NCBI RefSeq assembly: GCF_963668085.1
Contig: NZ_OY764058.1
Span: 310,001-374,000 of the forward strand
From: an uncultured Ilyobacter sp.
Lineage (GTDB): Bacteria; Fusobacteriota; Fusobacteriia; Fusobacteriales; Fusobacteriaceae
Reading direction: 5' to 3'
Length of the DNA stretch: 64,000 nt
Positions 37,519 through 45,386 of this stretch are shown here, in pieces. A program made the translations under genes and the position numbers. Position 1 is the first letter of the stretch. Every line of letters begins with the position of its first letter. The notes under the pieces are model-generated. The model did not search any database. It was not told the origin of the DNA and saw nothing but the letters and a program-made list of their open reading frames with translations.

Positions 37519-38352
37519 ATGACAAATTTTATAAATAGATTGCGTGATGGGGAAAATATCGTATTATGGATAGGAGATATTTTGGGGAAATTGATGGGTT
37601 ATCCCAGTAAAAAAGACCTAGCTAAACTCATATATGAGGACTTGGATAAGTATTCAAAGTTAGATGTCGCCGATACCAGTTCCTTGGCTGAAGTATGTCA
37701 GGTATATTTAGACAGCGTTACAGGTAGTAAATTAAAACTTCTTAACAAGTTAAGAAATTCTTATTCAAACTCTAAAGCGACCTCTGATCTTCTCTACTTG
37801 TTTCCAAAATCTCCCTTTGTCAGTGCAGTGGTAACAACGAATTTTGATACCCTTATTGAAAATTCCTATGGATCTGATATTTTGAAGGTAGATATACAGA
37901 ATGACTCTGAAATAAAAGATAACTTGCCAAGGCTATATAAAATAAATGGTGACTTTGAACATTTGGACAAAATGCTTGTTACAAAGCAGGATTTTAGAAA
38001 ATTAAAATCTCTGTCACTTTATGATCCTCTTTTTGAAAATCTGAAGCGTGAACTGAAAGACAAGCTTCTTCTATTTATTGGATATGATTTAGAGGATCCT
38101 GATACAAGGGAGATTTTATCCTTTGTATATAATAAGTTAGGGGATTCAAGACCGAATGCTTATTTTGTAACTTCTTCTTCTATCATAAATACTGAGACCA
38201 TCAATTGGCTAAATTCCAATGAGATAAAACTTTTAAAGCAGAATGAGATTGAATTTTTAAATGAGTTAAAAAAATACTTGATAGAAAAGCAGCATATTTT
38301 AGAGACTGATGACAAGTCTCAAGAATTGTCAGTAAAAAAAAAGTACAGGTAA
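37519..38352 (+). CDS. SIR2-like protein, N-terminal part (frameshifted gene)
   Basis: A 277-residue frame with a SIR2_2-type domain. Recognisable segments are VVTTNFDTLIE (Asn108, Asp110) and LLFIGYDLEDPDTREIL. Two hallmark sites are altered: the NAD-binding GAGxS loop reads WIGDILG (Gly19 onward), and the HG catalytic histidine is Asn143 in YKINGD. NAD hydrolysis is thus doubtful; ligand binding is possible. Many SIR2_2 proteins are phage-defence effectors. The frame stops at 38350-38352, just after nine A residues; a -1 shift there enters the following frame. RBS AAGGAG. Confidence 0.72.
   Translation: MTNFINRLRDGENIVLWIGDILGKLMGYPSKKDLAKLIYEDLDKYSKLDVADTSSLAEVCQVYLDSVTGSKLKLLNKLRNSYSNSKATSDLLYLFPKSPFVSAVVTTNFDTLIENSYGSDILKVDIQNDSEIKDNLPRLYKINGDFEHLDKMLVTKQDFRKLKSLSLYDPLFENLKRELKDKLLLFIGYDLEDPDTREILSFVYNKLGDSRPNAYFVTSSSIINTETINWLNSNEIKLLKQNEIEFLNELKKYLIEKQHILETDDKSQELSVKKKYR
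38334..38342 (+). other. A9 slippery run / frameshift site
   Basis: Nine consecutive A residues followed by G. Reading AAA codons through the run in the -1 frame gives VKKKVQVTAEDEN and continues to 39251. It fits the A-AAA-AAG class of slippery sequence, or a one-base deletion from A10. Confidence 0.75.
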
Positions 38353-39251
38353 CAGCTGAAGATGAGAATCTAAGGCTTTTTTCTTTGGAAAAAGAACCAA
38401 GAAAACCTGGGGTAAGAGAAATCATAGTTGGAGAAGATTTTGATGGAGAGATAAAGACTTATTTTGAAATGCAATCAGAATTTAATCAAAATTTGAAATT
38501 CCCAATATCAAGATCAAACATTCCAGAATTTAACCGAAAGGAAAAAATAACCACTATAGGAAAAGTTGATGTCTTCTGTGGAGGGTCCAACCTTTTAAAT
38601 TTCACCCTAAAGTTTTTAAAATCCAATGGAGTCAATTATTTTGAAATAAAAAATAGGGAATGTAAGATTATATTTGAAGGCAAAGTATCAAAGGATAATA
38701 ACAAAGTGATATCCACTGACAGATATTTAGCTTATTCCATATCTGAGAGTCTTTCTACAAAAAGGGCAATAGAGGTATGTAAATTTTTTGTTAACCTTTT
38801 TTCAGGTGAAAAACTAGAGTTTAGCATAGGTTATTTGTCTGCATCTCTTACTTTAGAAAATAAAATAGAGAGATTTAAAGTACAAAAGGTTTTAGAAACC
38901 CTGAGTAAATATAACTATATTTGTAATGAGGAAAAAATAACACCCAATGAAAAATTTAGTAGGATATTAAAAAATTCTTACGAGGTAGATCTTATTTATC
39001 AGATGATGCTTGAAAAACCAATAGAGAGTAAAATTAATATTAACATCAAAAAAGATGATTTTATAGAGGGTGACACTGTTTATATTATTAGGAATTTTAA
39101 GACTCATCTCAAAAATTTTAAATTTAACATAACAGAGGTAATCGATGTTGAAGGAGCTATTACGAAAAGTGAACTTATAGATGGCGGAGTATCCATTTTT
39201 GGGAAAAATTCAAAAATTATTTTTAAAAAAAATCTTGATTTTTTAAATTAG
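38343..39251 (+). CDS. SIR2-like protein, C-terminal part (-1 frame)
   Basis: The continuation of the SIR2-like gene in the -1 frame, open from before the A-run to the TAG at 39249-39251 (~302 residues). Its first possible start, TTG at 38385, lacks a good RBS, so it is more likely made by frameshifting or is the second piece of a broken gene. The sequence is beta-rich with lysine/asparagine-rich stretches (IRNFKTHLKNFKFNITEV near the end). I do not recognise the domain. Joined to the first part, the product would be about 580 residues. Confidence 0.6.
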   Translation, partial: VQVTAEDENLRLFSLEKEPRKPGVREIIVGEDFDGEIKTYFEMQSEFNQNLKFPISRSNIPEFNRKEKITTIGKVDVFCGGSNLLNFTLKFLKSNGVNYFEIKNRECKIIFEGKVSKDNNKVISTDRYLAYSISESLSTKRAIEVCKFFVNLFSGEKLEFSIGYLSASLTLENKIERFKVQKVLETLSKYNYICNEEKITPNEKFSRILKNSYEVDLIYQMMLEKPIESKININIKKDDFIEGDTVYIIRNFKTHLKNFKFNITEVIDVEGAITKSELIDGGVSIFGKNSKIIFKKNLDFLN

Positions 39252-39285
39252 CTGTGATATTATTCTCATTAAGAAAGATTAAATA

Positions 39286-39312
39286 TTGACTATATAAATG
39301 GTAAAATATAAA
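39286..39312 (+). promoter_or_regulatory. Possible promoter of the glnN leader
   Basis: TTGACT (39286-39291) and TATAAA (39307-39312) with 15-base spacing, shorter than ideal. It would start a transcript ~90 bases before the leader ORF. Confidence 0.4.
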
Positions 39313-39411
39313 CACTATTTATGTTGTATATGCATTTGAATGATGTTTTGATGCTTTCCGAACTGAGTTAAAAAAGTGTTCAGAATTGATAATTTTAGGA
39401 GGATGGTTTTT

Positions 39412-39579
39412 GTGGCAGTTTCTAAATTTTGTTTTTCAAAAGAATATAGTTTAGATGTTGAGCCTATCCAATGTTTACCATTGGATAAATTCTCTTGCTG
39501 CAAAACTCAAATAACTGTTAAAGGGGTAACTGTCTACAGAGAAAGCAGTTTATTTAACACGTGCAGAAATATGGGATAG
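39412..39579 (+). CDS. Small Cys-containing leader ORF upstream of glnN
   Basis: A 55-residue frame starting GTG at 39412, nine bases after AGGAGG (the ATG touching that RBS is too close and in another frame). The product has five cysteines (FCFSKEY, IQCLPLDKFSCCKTQ, FNTCRNMG). No match is recognised. Its stop codon at 39577-39579 lies inside the stem of the terminator before glnN. It could be a regulatory leader peptide or a small protein gene with its own terminator. Confidence 0.5.
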   Translation: MAVSKFCFSKEYSLDVEPIQCLPLDKFSCCKTQITVKGVTVYRESSLFNTCRNMG

Positions 39580-39607
39580 GATTCTTTTGAATTCCTGCCC
39601 ATTTTTT
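39573..39607 (+). terminator. Terminator/attenuator between leader ORF and glnN
   Basis: Stem GGG/CCC, AGGA/TCCT and TTC/GAA (39573-39584 with 39589-39600) with an internal loop, then A and six T. It sits 31 bp before the glnN start. Confidence 0.65.
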
Positions 39608-39638
39608 ATATAATTTTCAATTAGAGGGGGAAATGTTT

Positions 39639-41753
39639 ATGAAAAATAATGATTACAAAGTGCAATCTTTGACTGAAGTCTATGGATCAAACTGTTTTAA
39701 TGAGGCTACATTAAAACAAAGGGTTCCTAAAAGTATTTTTAAAGAGTTTAGAAAAGTACAAAACGGAGAAAAGGATCTTACGTTAAATGTTGCAGAAGTT
39801 ATTGCAAATGCTATGAAGGATTGGGCACTTGAAAAGGGAGCGACTCACTTTACTCACTGGTTCCAACCTCTTACAGGAATTACAGCAGAAAAGCATGACT
39901 CTTTTGTTAATCCAGGTCCAGACGGGACAGTTATATTAGAGTTTTCTGGAAAAGAGCTTATAAAAGGAGAACCTGATGCATCTTCATTCCCAAGTGGAGG
40001 ATTAAGAGCCACTTTTGAAGCTAGAGGTTATACTGCATGGGATACTACGTCACCAGCTTTCTTGAGAGAGGATCAGACAGGTATAACTCTTTATATTCCT
40101 ACAGCTTTTGTTTCATATAAAGGACATGCTCTAGATAAAAAAGTACCACTTTTAAGATCTATGGCAGCTGTTGAAAAACAATCTTTAAGAGTTTTAAAAG
40201 CTCTTGGAGACACTAAAACTAAGAAAACTTTCACAACTCTAGGGGTAGAGCAGGAATATTTCTTGGTAGAAAAAGAATTCTATGAAAAAAGATTAGACCT
40301 TATGCATACTGGTAGAACTTTACTAGGTGCTGGTTCTGCAAAAGAGCAGGAGCTTACAGGTCACTACTTTGGTACTATAAAAGAAAGAGTAGCTACATTC
40401 ATGCAAGATCTAGATGTTGAACTATGGAAAATTGGAGTTTCATCTAAGACTAAGCATAATGAAGTTGCACCAAATCAATTTGAAGTTGCCTCTGTATTCT
40501 CTACAGCAAACGTAGCAACTGACAGCAATCAGCTTACTATGGATATTATCCAAAAAGTAGCAGTTAGACATGGATTAGTAGCTCTTTTACACGAAAAACC
40601 TTATGCAGGAGTAAATGGTTCTGGAAAACATAATAACTGGTCTCTTGCAACTGAAAGCGCAAACTTACTTGAGCCAGGAGATAATCCAAAAGATAACGCT
40701 CAGTTCCTTGTATTCTTGAGTTCAGTAGTAGAGGCTGTGGACAGATATGCGCCACTTCTAAGACTTTCTGCTGCAAGTGCAAATAATGACCACAGATTAG
40801 GGGGACATGAAGCACCTCCAGCAATTATCTCTATCTTCTTAGGTGATGCACTGTCAAACATCCTAGAAACGATTGCAGGTGGAACTCCAGAAAGCGAAGC
40901 TAAAGTTTCAAAGTTAGAAATAGGAGTAGATTCACTTCCAAAATTACCAAAAGATCTTACAGATAGAAACAGAACTTCTCCATTTGCCTTTACAGGAAAT
41001 AAATTTGAATTTAGAATGGTTGGATCTTCAGCATCTACTTCAGGCCCAAATGTAATCTTAAATACAATTGTTGCAGAAGTACTTTCTGAATATGCTGAAA
41101 TTCTTGAAAAATCAGAAGATAAAAATGAAGCTATAAAGCAAATCGTTACAAAAGCATACACTGAGCATGGAAAGGTTATATTCAACGGTAACGGTTATGG
41201 TGAAGAGTGGATAGTAGAGGCTGAAAAAAGAGGTCTTCCAAACTTAAAAGCTACAAGTGACGTATTAAAATATAACTTAGCTCCAGAAACAATAGAAGTA
41301 TTTGAAAAGCACATGGTTCTATCTGCTGAAGAGTTAGAGTCAAGACACAACATTTACAGTGAAATTTATGTAAATCAAATAGAACTTGAGGCTAAGGTAA
41401 TAACAAAAATGTCTGAGACAGAAGTTATTCCTGCAGCTAATAAGTACATGAAAGAAATAGCAGAGACAATTAACAGCAGCAAAGAGTTTTTACCTGAAAG
41501 CTTGTTAAAAAGTCAAAAGGACCTTGTTGTTTCAATAGCTGAAAATGTTGATACACTAGTAAAAGAAACAAAATCTCTTGAGACAATAGTTGCAAATAAA
41601 CCAGAAGGATTGGATGCTGAGGTTCAGTATGCAAGAAAAGAAATATTACCATCTATGGATAAAATCAGAGCTGCGGCAGATACTTTAGAAACTTTATGTT
41701 CTAAAGAAATATGGCCTATGCCAACTTATGAAGACTTACTTTATAAGTTATAA
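39639..41753 (+). CDS. glnN: Glutamine synthetase type III
   Basis: A 704-residue enzyme making glutamine from glutamate, ammonia and ATP. The large GSIII size and motifs FASSFPSGGLRATFEARGYTAWD-like N-terminal segment, EQEYFLV, NQFEVAS and KHNNWS with ANNDHRLGGHEAPP identify the GlnN class found in Bacteroides, Fusobacteria and some Firmicutes. Two ATGs lie near GAGGGGG; the second (39639) has the better 8-base spacing. Regulation may involve the upstream leader/terminator and the GlnK/GlnL-like system at 0.5-2.7 kb (inference). Confidence 0.93.
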   Translation: MKNNDYKVQSLTEVYGSNCFNEATLKQRVPKSIFKEFRKVQNGEKDLTLNVAEVIANAMKDWALEKGATHFTHWFQPLTGITAEKHDSFVNPGPDGTVILEFSGKELIKGEPDASSFPSGGLRATFEARGYTAWDTTSPAFLREDQTGITLYIPTAFVSYKGHALDKKVPLLRSMAAVEKQSLRVLKALGDTKTKKTFTTLGVEQEYFLVEKEFYEKRLDLMHTGRTLLGAGSAKEQELTGHYFGTIKERVATFMQDLDVELWKIGVSSKTKHNEVAPNQFEVASVFSTANVATDSNQLTMDIIQKVAVRHGLVALLHEKPYAGVNGSGKHNNWSLATESANLLEPGDNPKDNAQFLVFLSSVVEAVDRYAPLLRLSAASANNDHRLGGHEAPPAIISIFLGDALSNILETIAGGTPESEAKVSKLEIGVDSLPKLPKDLTDRNRTSPFAFTGNKFEFRMVGSSASTSGPNVILNTIVAEVLSEYAEILEKSEDKNEAIKQIVTKAYTEHGKVIFNGNGYGEEWIVEAEKRGLPNLKATSDVLKYNLAPETIEVFEKHMVLSAEELESRHNIYSEIYVNQIELEAKVITKMSETEVIPAANKYMKEIAETINSSKEFLPESLLKSQKDLVVSIAENVDTLVKETKSLETIVANKPEGLDAEVQYARKEILPSMDKIRAAADTLETLCSKEIWPMPTYEDLLYKL

Positions 41754-41766
41754 TTAAATTAATGGA

Positions 41767-41802
41767 AACCCTCTTCAGATTTTATCTGAAGAGGGTTTTT
41801 TT
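41767..41802 (+). terminator. Terminator of glnN
   Basis: A 14-bp perfect stem (41767-41780 with 41784-41797) and a T-run. Confidence 0.92.
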
Positions 41803-41875
41803 ACTTTATGAAAATAAAAGGATTTTTATTTGGAAAATGTATATATTTATAACACAAAAATATAGGGAGGTATAT

Positions 41876-42694
41876 ATGGAGAATATGAAGCTTTTTATTA
41901 CAAGTAACTTTGCTGATTTCTTTATGAAGTTGCTAGGAGCGATAGTTATTTTCATTATAGGTAAATTTATTATCAACAATCTTATGGCATTGGTTCATAA
42001 GGCAATGTACAAAAGGAAGACCGATCCTATGGTACATTCCTTTGCAGTGTCATGCTTAAGATCACTGTCCTATGTTATTCTGGTAATAATTACTGCCTCT
42101 GTAGTGGGAATTCAGATGACATCACTCGTAGCAGTTTTAGGTGCGGCAACCTTTGCAGTAGGTCTAGCCCTTCAGGGGAGTTTATCAAACTTTGCAGGTG
42201 GAGTGCTTATTCTTATTTTTAAGCCATTTGAGATAGGTCACTATATAGAGGCTGCAGGATATTCAGGAACTGTTGAAGGAATACAGATATTTTATACAGT
42301 ATTGAATACTCCCGACAATAAGAGGGTCATAATTCCAAATGGAGAGCTGTCTAATAACTCAGTGATCAATTATTCTAAAAATGATAAGAGAAGGGTGGAT
42401 ATTAATTTTGGGATTTCTTATGGAGATGATTTCAAAAGAGCTATTTCGTTTTTAAATGATATAGCCCAGTCCCACGAAAAAGTCCTAAAGGATGATCCTA
42501 TTACTATAAGGGTAAAGGAATTAGGAGATTCTTCTGTAAATATAACATACAGAGTATGGTGTAAGACTGCAGACTATTGGACTGTGTATTTTGATTCTAT
42601 TGAAAAAGCCAAAGAAGTTTTTGATAGGGAAAAAATAGAGATACCATTTCCTCAAATGGATGTTCATTTTAACCCTAAAGATGTTCAAAATTAA
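41876..42694 (+). CDS. mscS: Small-conductance mechanosensitive channel
   Basis: A 272-residue MscS. TM1 and TM2 occupy residues ~15-40 and ~60-85; the pore helix reads VLGAATFAVGLALQGSLSNFAGGVLI. The beta domain FKPFEIGHYIEAAGYSG and KRVIIPNGELSNNSVINY follows, with the usual C-terminal cage. It releases solutes on hypo-osmotic shock. The start is ATG 41876 after AGGGAGGTATAT; the upstream frame extension runs through the glnN terminator and is not coding. Confidence 0.95.
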   Translation: MENMKLFITSNFADFFMKLLGAIVIFIIGKFIINNLMALVHKAMYKRKTDPMVHSFAVSCLRSLSYVILVIITASVVGIQMTSLVAVLGAATFAVGLALQGSLSNFAGGVLILIFKPFEIGHYIEAAGYSGTVEGIQIFYTVLNTPDNKRVIIPNGELSNNSVINYSKNDKRRVDINFGISYGDDFKRAISFLNDIAQSHEKVLKDDPITIRVKELGDSSVNITYRVWCKTADYWTVYFDSIEKAKEVFDREKIEIPFPQMDVHFNPKDVQN

Positions 42695-42718
42695 AGAGCT
42701 GCGAAAGCAGCTCTTTTG
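42693..42718 (+). terminator. Terminator of mscS
   Basis: Stem AAAGAGCTGC (42693-42702) with GCAGCTCTTT (42707-42716) and a GAAA tetraloop, overlapping the stop codon. Confidence 0.9.
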
Positions 42719-42812
42719 TTTGTATCAGGTTAAATTTTAATAAAAAATAATAAGGTGAATTTATCTGGAAGTTAAATATTTTGGAGAAAAAGAAAGTTAT
42801 TAAAGCAAAATA

Positions 42813-43724
42813 TTAATATTTATATATTTCTCTAGAAACGACAGTCTGATCAGTAGAGTAAAATCTTTTTTCAACTAGCCTTTCCCTGGAATCATAAATG
42901 AGCTTATAATATCCCCTATACTTTCCTGAAGAGTACTCAGAGATTCTGTCAATTTTTCCTGAACCATCCTTTTTATAAAGCAATCTTGTATTTATTTTCC
43001 CGCTTATAAATCTTTCTTCCTGTAGATTACCAGTTTCATCATAAATAAAATATTTAGTGCTCAAAATTTTTCCGTCACCGGAAAGTACGGTTATTTTTGA
43101 AAGGGATCCGTCAACATATGAGAAAACCTCTTCTTCTAAAAAAGCCCCCTTGGAATCGAAGATTTTTATTTCAACGACTCTGTTGTTATTATTGTACTTG
43201 TAGGTTTTTTTTGTATATAGCTCTCCCTTAGGGTCGATATATCTCTCTGATGAAAGTCTCATAAGGGAATCATATTCATATAAAATTGTGTTGTCGAGAT
43301 AACCGTACAAATATACATTTGAACTTTTTATAAGCTTGTTTTTTCCAAAGGTGTTTGTAACCTTTTGTATCTGGGTGCTGTTTTTAAGGATTTTTTCATA
43401 GGCAGAAGGAACGGGTCTGGTGGAAATAACAATCCCATTGTCATTAAATTCCTCTTCACGCCTTTTGATTAGATCGATTCTCTTTACGATCTTTTGGTCT
43501 TCTGAATAAAAAAGTATCTCCTTATCTTTTATTTCATAAGTTTTCAAAGGCTCATCAACCTCGGTTTCAGTTTTAATTTTGATTTCTGTTTCTATTTTTT
43601 CTTCAGTTACTTCTTTCACTTCTGTTTCCATCTCAGTTGATTTTTCAGGAGTTTTTAATATGTTATCCAAAGTTTCGCATCCAATAAAAATAAGTAGAGA
43701 AAAAAATATTATAAATTTTTTCAT
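42813..43724 (-). CDS. Hypothetical lipoprotein with YD/MORN-like repeats
   Basis: A 303-residue lipoprotein. The signal peptide ends IFIGCET (lipobox Cys). Residues ~20-60 are Glu/Thr/Lys-rich. From ~110 to the end, short tyrosine-aspartate units recur (YDSLMRLSSERYID, YKYNNNNRVVEIKIFD, YDETGNLQEERFI, YDSRERLVEKRFY), like YD or antitoxin YwqK-type beta repeats. A cell-surface or periplasmic role is inferred; function unknown. Start is ATG 43724 after AGGGAGG; an ATG six bases earlier overlaps the RBS. Confidence 0.7.
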   Translation of the reverse strand: MKKFIIFFSLLIFIGCETLDNILKTPEKSTEMETEVKEVTEEKIETEIKIKTETEVDEPLKTYEIKDKEILFYSEDQKIVKRIDLIKRREEEFNDNGIVISTRPVPSAYEKILKNSTQIQKVTNTFGKNKLIKSSNVYLYGYLDNTILYEYDSLMRLSSERYIDPKGELYTKKTYKYNNNNRVVEIKIFDSKGAFLEEEVFSYVDGSLSKITVLSGDGKILSTKYFIYDETGNLQEERFISGKINTRLLYKKDGSGKIDRISEYSSGKYRGYYKLIYDSRERLVEKRFYSTDQTVVSREIYKY

Positions 43725-43923
43725 GATCATCCTCCCTAAAATATGCTTTTTAAATAAGAACATAAATTTTCTTTATATATTAATTTTACTAGTTTTAATG
43801 GATTTTTAAAAGGAATAATTTAAAAAATATTTAAAAACCCTAAAACTTTTAAGAAAACCTCAATGGAACATCACATTTATGGAATATTATATCTCTATAA
43901 AATGAAATACAGGAGGATGTTAC

Positions 43924-44229
43924 ATGATGAGAAAAAATCTTTTACCCTTGAGTGCCTGTTTGCTTCTCATAGCAACAGCTGCATTTGCGGGTATGAATCT
44001 AAATTTGAGCAAAGAGATACCTGTTTGCACAGAAGAAGTGATAACCATGTATGAGGACTCTTCAGAGCCTAATATAAAGGCTATAGTAGAGGAGCTGAGA
44101 GTTGTCGAAGCGGATCTGATAATAGAAAATGAAAAACCTGAAAAGGATTGGGGTTCTATAAAGGTTCTTACTCAAAGAGCCGGGGAACTAAAGGGAAAGC
44201 TAGAATATATTGTTTTGAGTAAAAACTAA
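43924..44229 (+). CDS. Small exported helical protein
   Basis: A 101-residue protein with a signal peptide (cleavage likely after AFA, residue ~22). The mature part is helical and acidic (NIKAIVEELRVVEADLIIENE) and ends KGKLEYIVLS. No recognised family. It resembles the next protein in layout: both have a Cys-containing N-terminal segment, two helices and a KG-(L/K)-(I/L)-(E/Q)-Y ending, so they may be paralogs. RBS AGGAGG. It lies 19 bp before that gene. Confidence 0.65.
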   Translation: MMRKNLLPLSACLLLIATAAFAGMNLNLSKEIPVCTEEVITMYEDSSEPNIKAIVEELRVVEADLIIENEKPEKDWGSIKVLTQRAGELKGKLEYIVLSKN

Positions 44230-44248
44230 TACAACGGGAGGAGATACA

Positions 44249-44635
44249 ATGAAAAAATTTATAGCACTGTTTTTAATTATAATTTCTTTGTCAGCGTGTA
44301 AAAATGATGGTAGTCCAAACTCAGATATAAAGGAAACGAATAACATACAAAATAACTCTGTAGAGACAGAGGAAATCCAGCAAAAAAATGCTGATATTGT
44401 GACAGAAGAGACAAAATTACACCAAGAGCTTTGCTATATAAATACTGCAAAATCAGTAAAAGATCCCGAGCTTGATGAGCTCTACAGCAAGCTTTCAAAA
44501 CTTCAGACCAGTGCCGACGAGATGTCAAAGTATCCTAAATCTTCTAAAGTATTAAAGGATATCACTAATGATATAGGAATGATAAAGGGACTTATCCAAT
44601 ACAGAAGTCTTGAGATAAATACTAAGTTTCAATAG
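44249..44635 (+). CDS. Small lipoprotein, possible paralog of its neighbour
   Basis: A 128-residue lipoprotein (lipobox LSAC, Cys17). A Glu/Asn-rich linker (residues ~20-55) precedes a helical region DPELDELYSKLSKLQTSADE ending IKGLIQYRSLE. Function unknown; the helical hairpin pattern is shared with the preceding exported protein. RBS GGGAGGAG. The pair lies directly upstream of a two-component system and may be a sensed or regulated component (inference). Confidence 0.65.
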   Translation: MKKFIALFLIIISLSACKNDGSPNSDIKETNNIQNNSVETEEIQQKNADIVTEETKLHQELCYINTAKSVKDPELDELYSKLSKLQTSADEMSKYPKSSKVLKDITNDIGMIKGLIQYRSLEINTKFQ

Positions 44636-44644
44636 AATGTTTCA

Positions 44645-44671
44645 AAAAGGGGCTTTTAAAAGCCCTTTTTG
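44645..44671 (+). terminator. Terminator before the two-component system
   Basis: Stem AAAAGG(G)GCTT with AAGCCCTTTT, one bulged G, followed by T-rich sequence. It ends the two-gene small-protein unit. Confidence 0.7.
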
Positions 44672-44697
44672 TATTTTTTTTGATTTCATTATATAAT
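44669..44697 (+). promoter_or_regulatory. Promoter of the OmpR-type two-component operon
   Basis: TTGTAT (44669-44674) and consensus TATAAT (44692-44697), exactly 17 bases apart. It overlaps the end of the preceding terminator and leaves a leader of about 20 bases before the response regulator. Confidence 0.75.
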
Positions 44698-44723
44698 TGA
44701 CTCAAGGCATAAGGAGGGAATTT

Positions 44724-45386
44724 ATGGAAAGAATTTTACTTTTAGAAGATGAAGATAAAATGAGAAAGGTGGTAAAGAACTTTCTTGTGAAAGCTGGTTA
44801 TGAGGTTATAGAGGCCTGTGACGGAGAGGAGGCCTTAGAATTATTTTATGAGAATACTTATGATTTGGCAATTTTAGATGTCATGGTTCCAAAAATAGAC
44901 GGCTGGACAATATGCAGAAAAATAAGAAAAGAATCTAAGATCCCTATTATAATGCTAACTGCGAGAAGTACGGAAGATGACGAGTTGTTTGGATTTGATC
45001 TAGGAGCAGATGAATACATAACAAAACCTTTCAGCCTCAAGATACTCTTAGCCAGGGTAAAGGTACTTTTGAAAAGAAAAGATTCCATAATAGAGGAGAG
45101 CGGCTTAAAAGTTGGGCAGCTAGAGATTGATTCAAAAAGCCATAAGGTGATCTTTTGTGAGGAAATTTTGGATCTGACTCCCAAGGAGTACGATATGCTT
45201 CTTATGATGGTTAAAAATAAGGATATTGCTATTTCTAGAGAGAGATTTTTAAACCAGATATGGGGCTTTGATTATTATGGAGACCTTCGAACTGTGGACA
45301 CCCATGTAAAACAGCTGCGTAAAAAACTAAAAGGGAAGCACATTAAGACCGTTCGCGGAGTTGGATATAGGTTTGAGGAGGAATAA
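44724..45386 (+). CDS. OmpR-family response regulator
   Basis: A 220-residue regulator. The receiver has Asp9/Asp11 region LLEDEDK, phosphoacceptor Asp52 (LAILDVMVPKIDG), Thr in MLTARS and Lys in YITKPF. Residues ~125-220 are an OmpR/PhoB winged helix (LTPKEYDMLLMM, RTVDTHVKQLRKKL). The start is ATG 44724, eight bases after AAGGAGGG; an upstream frame start lies before the promoter -10. Stop and kinase start overlap (TAATG). Confidence 0.93.
   Translation: MERILLLEDEDKMRKVVKNFLVKAGYEVIEACDGEEALELFYENTYDLAILDVMVPKIDGWTICRKIRKESKIPIIMLTARSTEDDELFGFDLGADEYITKPFSLKILLARVKVLLKRKDSIIEESGLKVGQLEIDSKSHKVIFCEEILDLTPKEYDMLLMMVKNKDIAISRERFLNQIWGFDYYGDLRTVDTHVKQLRKKLKGKHIKTVRGVGYRFEEE

Noticed and set aside
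41762..41875. N-terminal extension of the MscS frame
   Set aside because: It covers the glnN terminator; AGGGAGG and ATG at 41876 mark the true start.
43863..44054. 63-residue plus-strand frame before the small exported protein
   Set aside because: Overlaps the RBS and signal peptide of the real gene in another frame; no own RBS.
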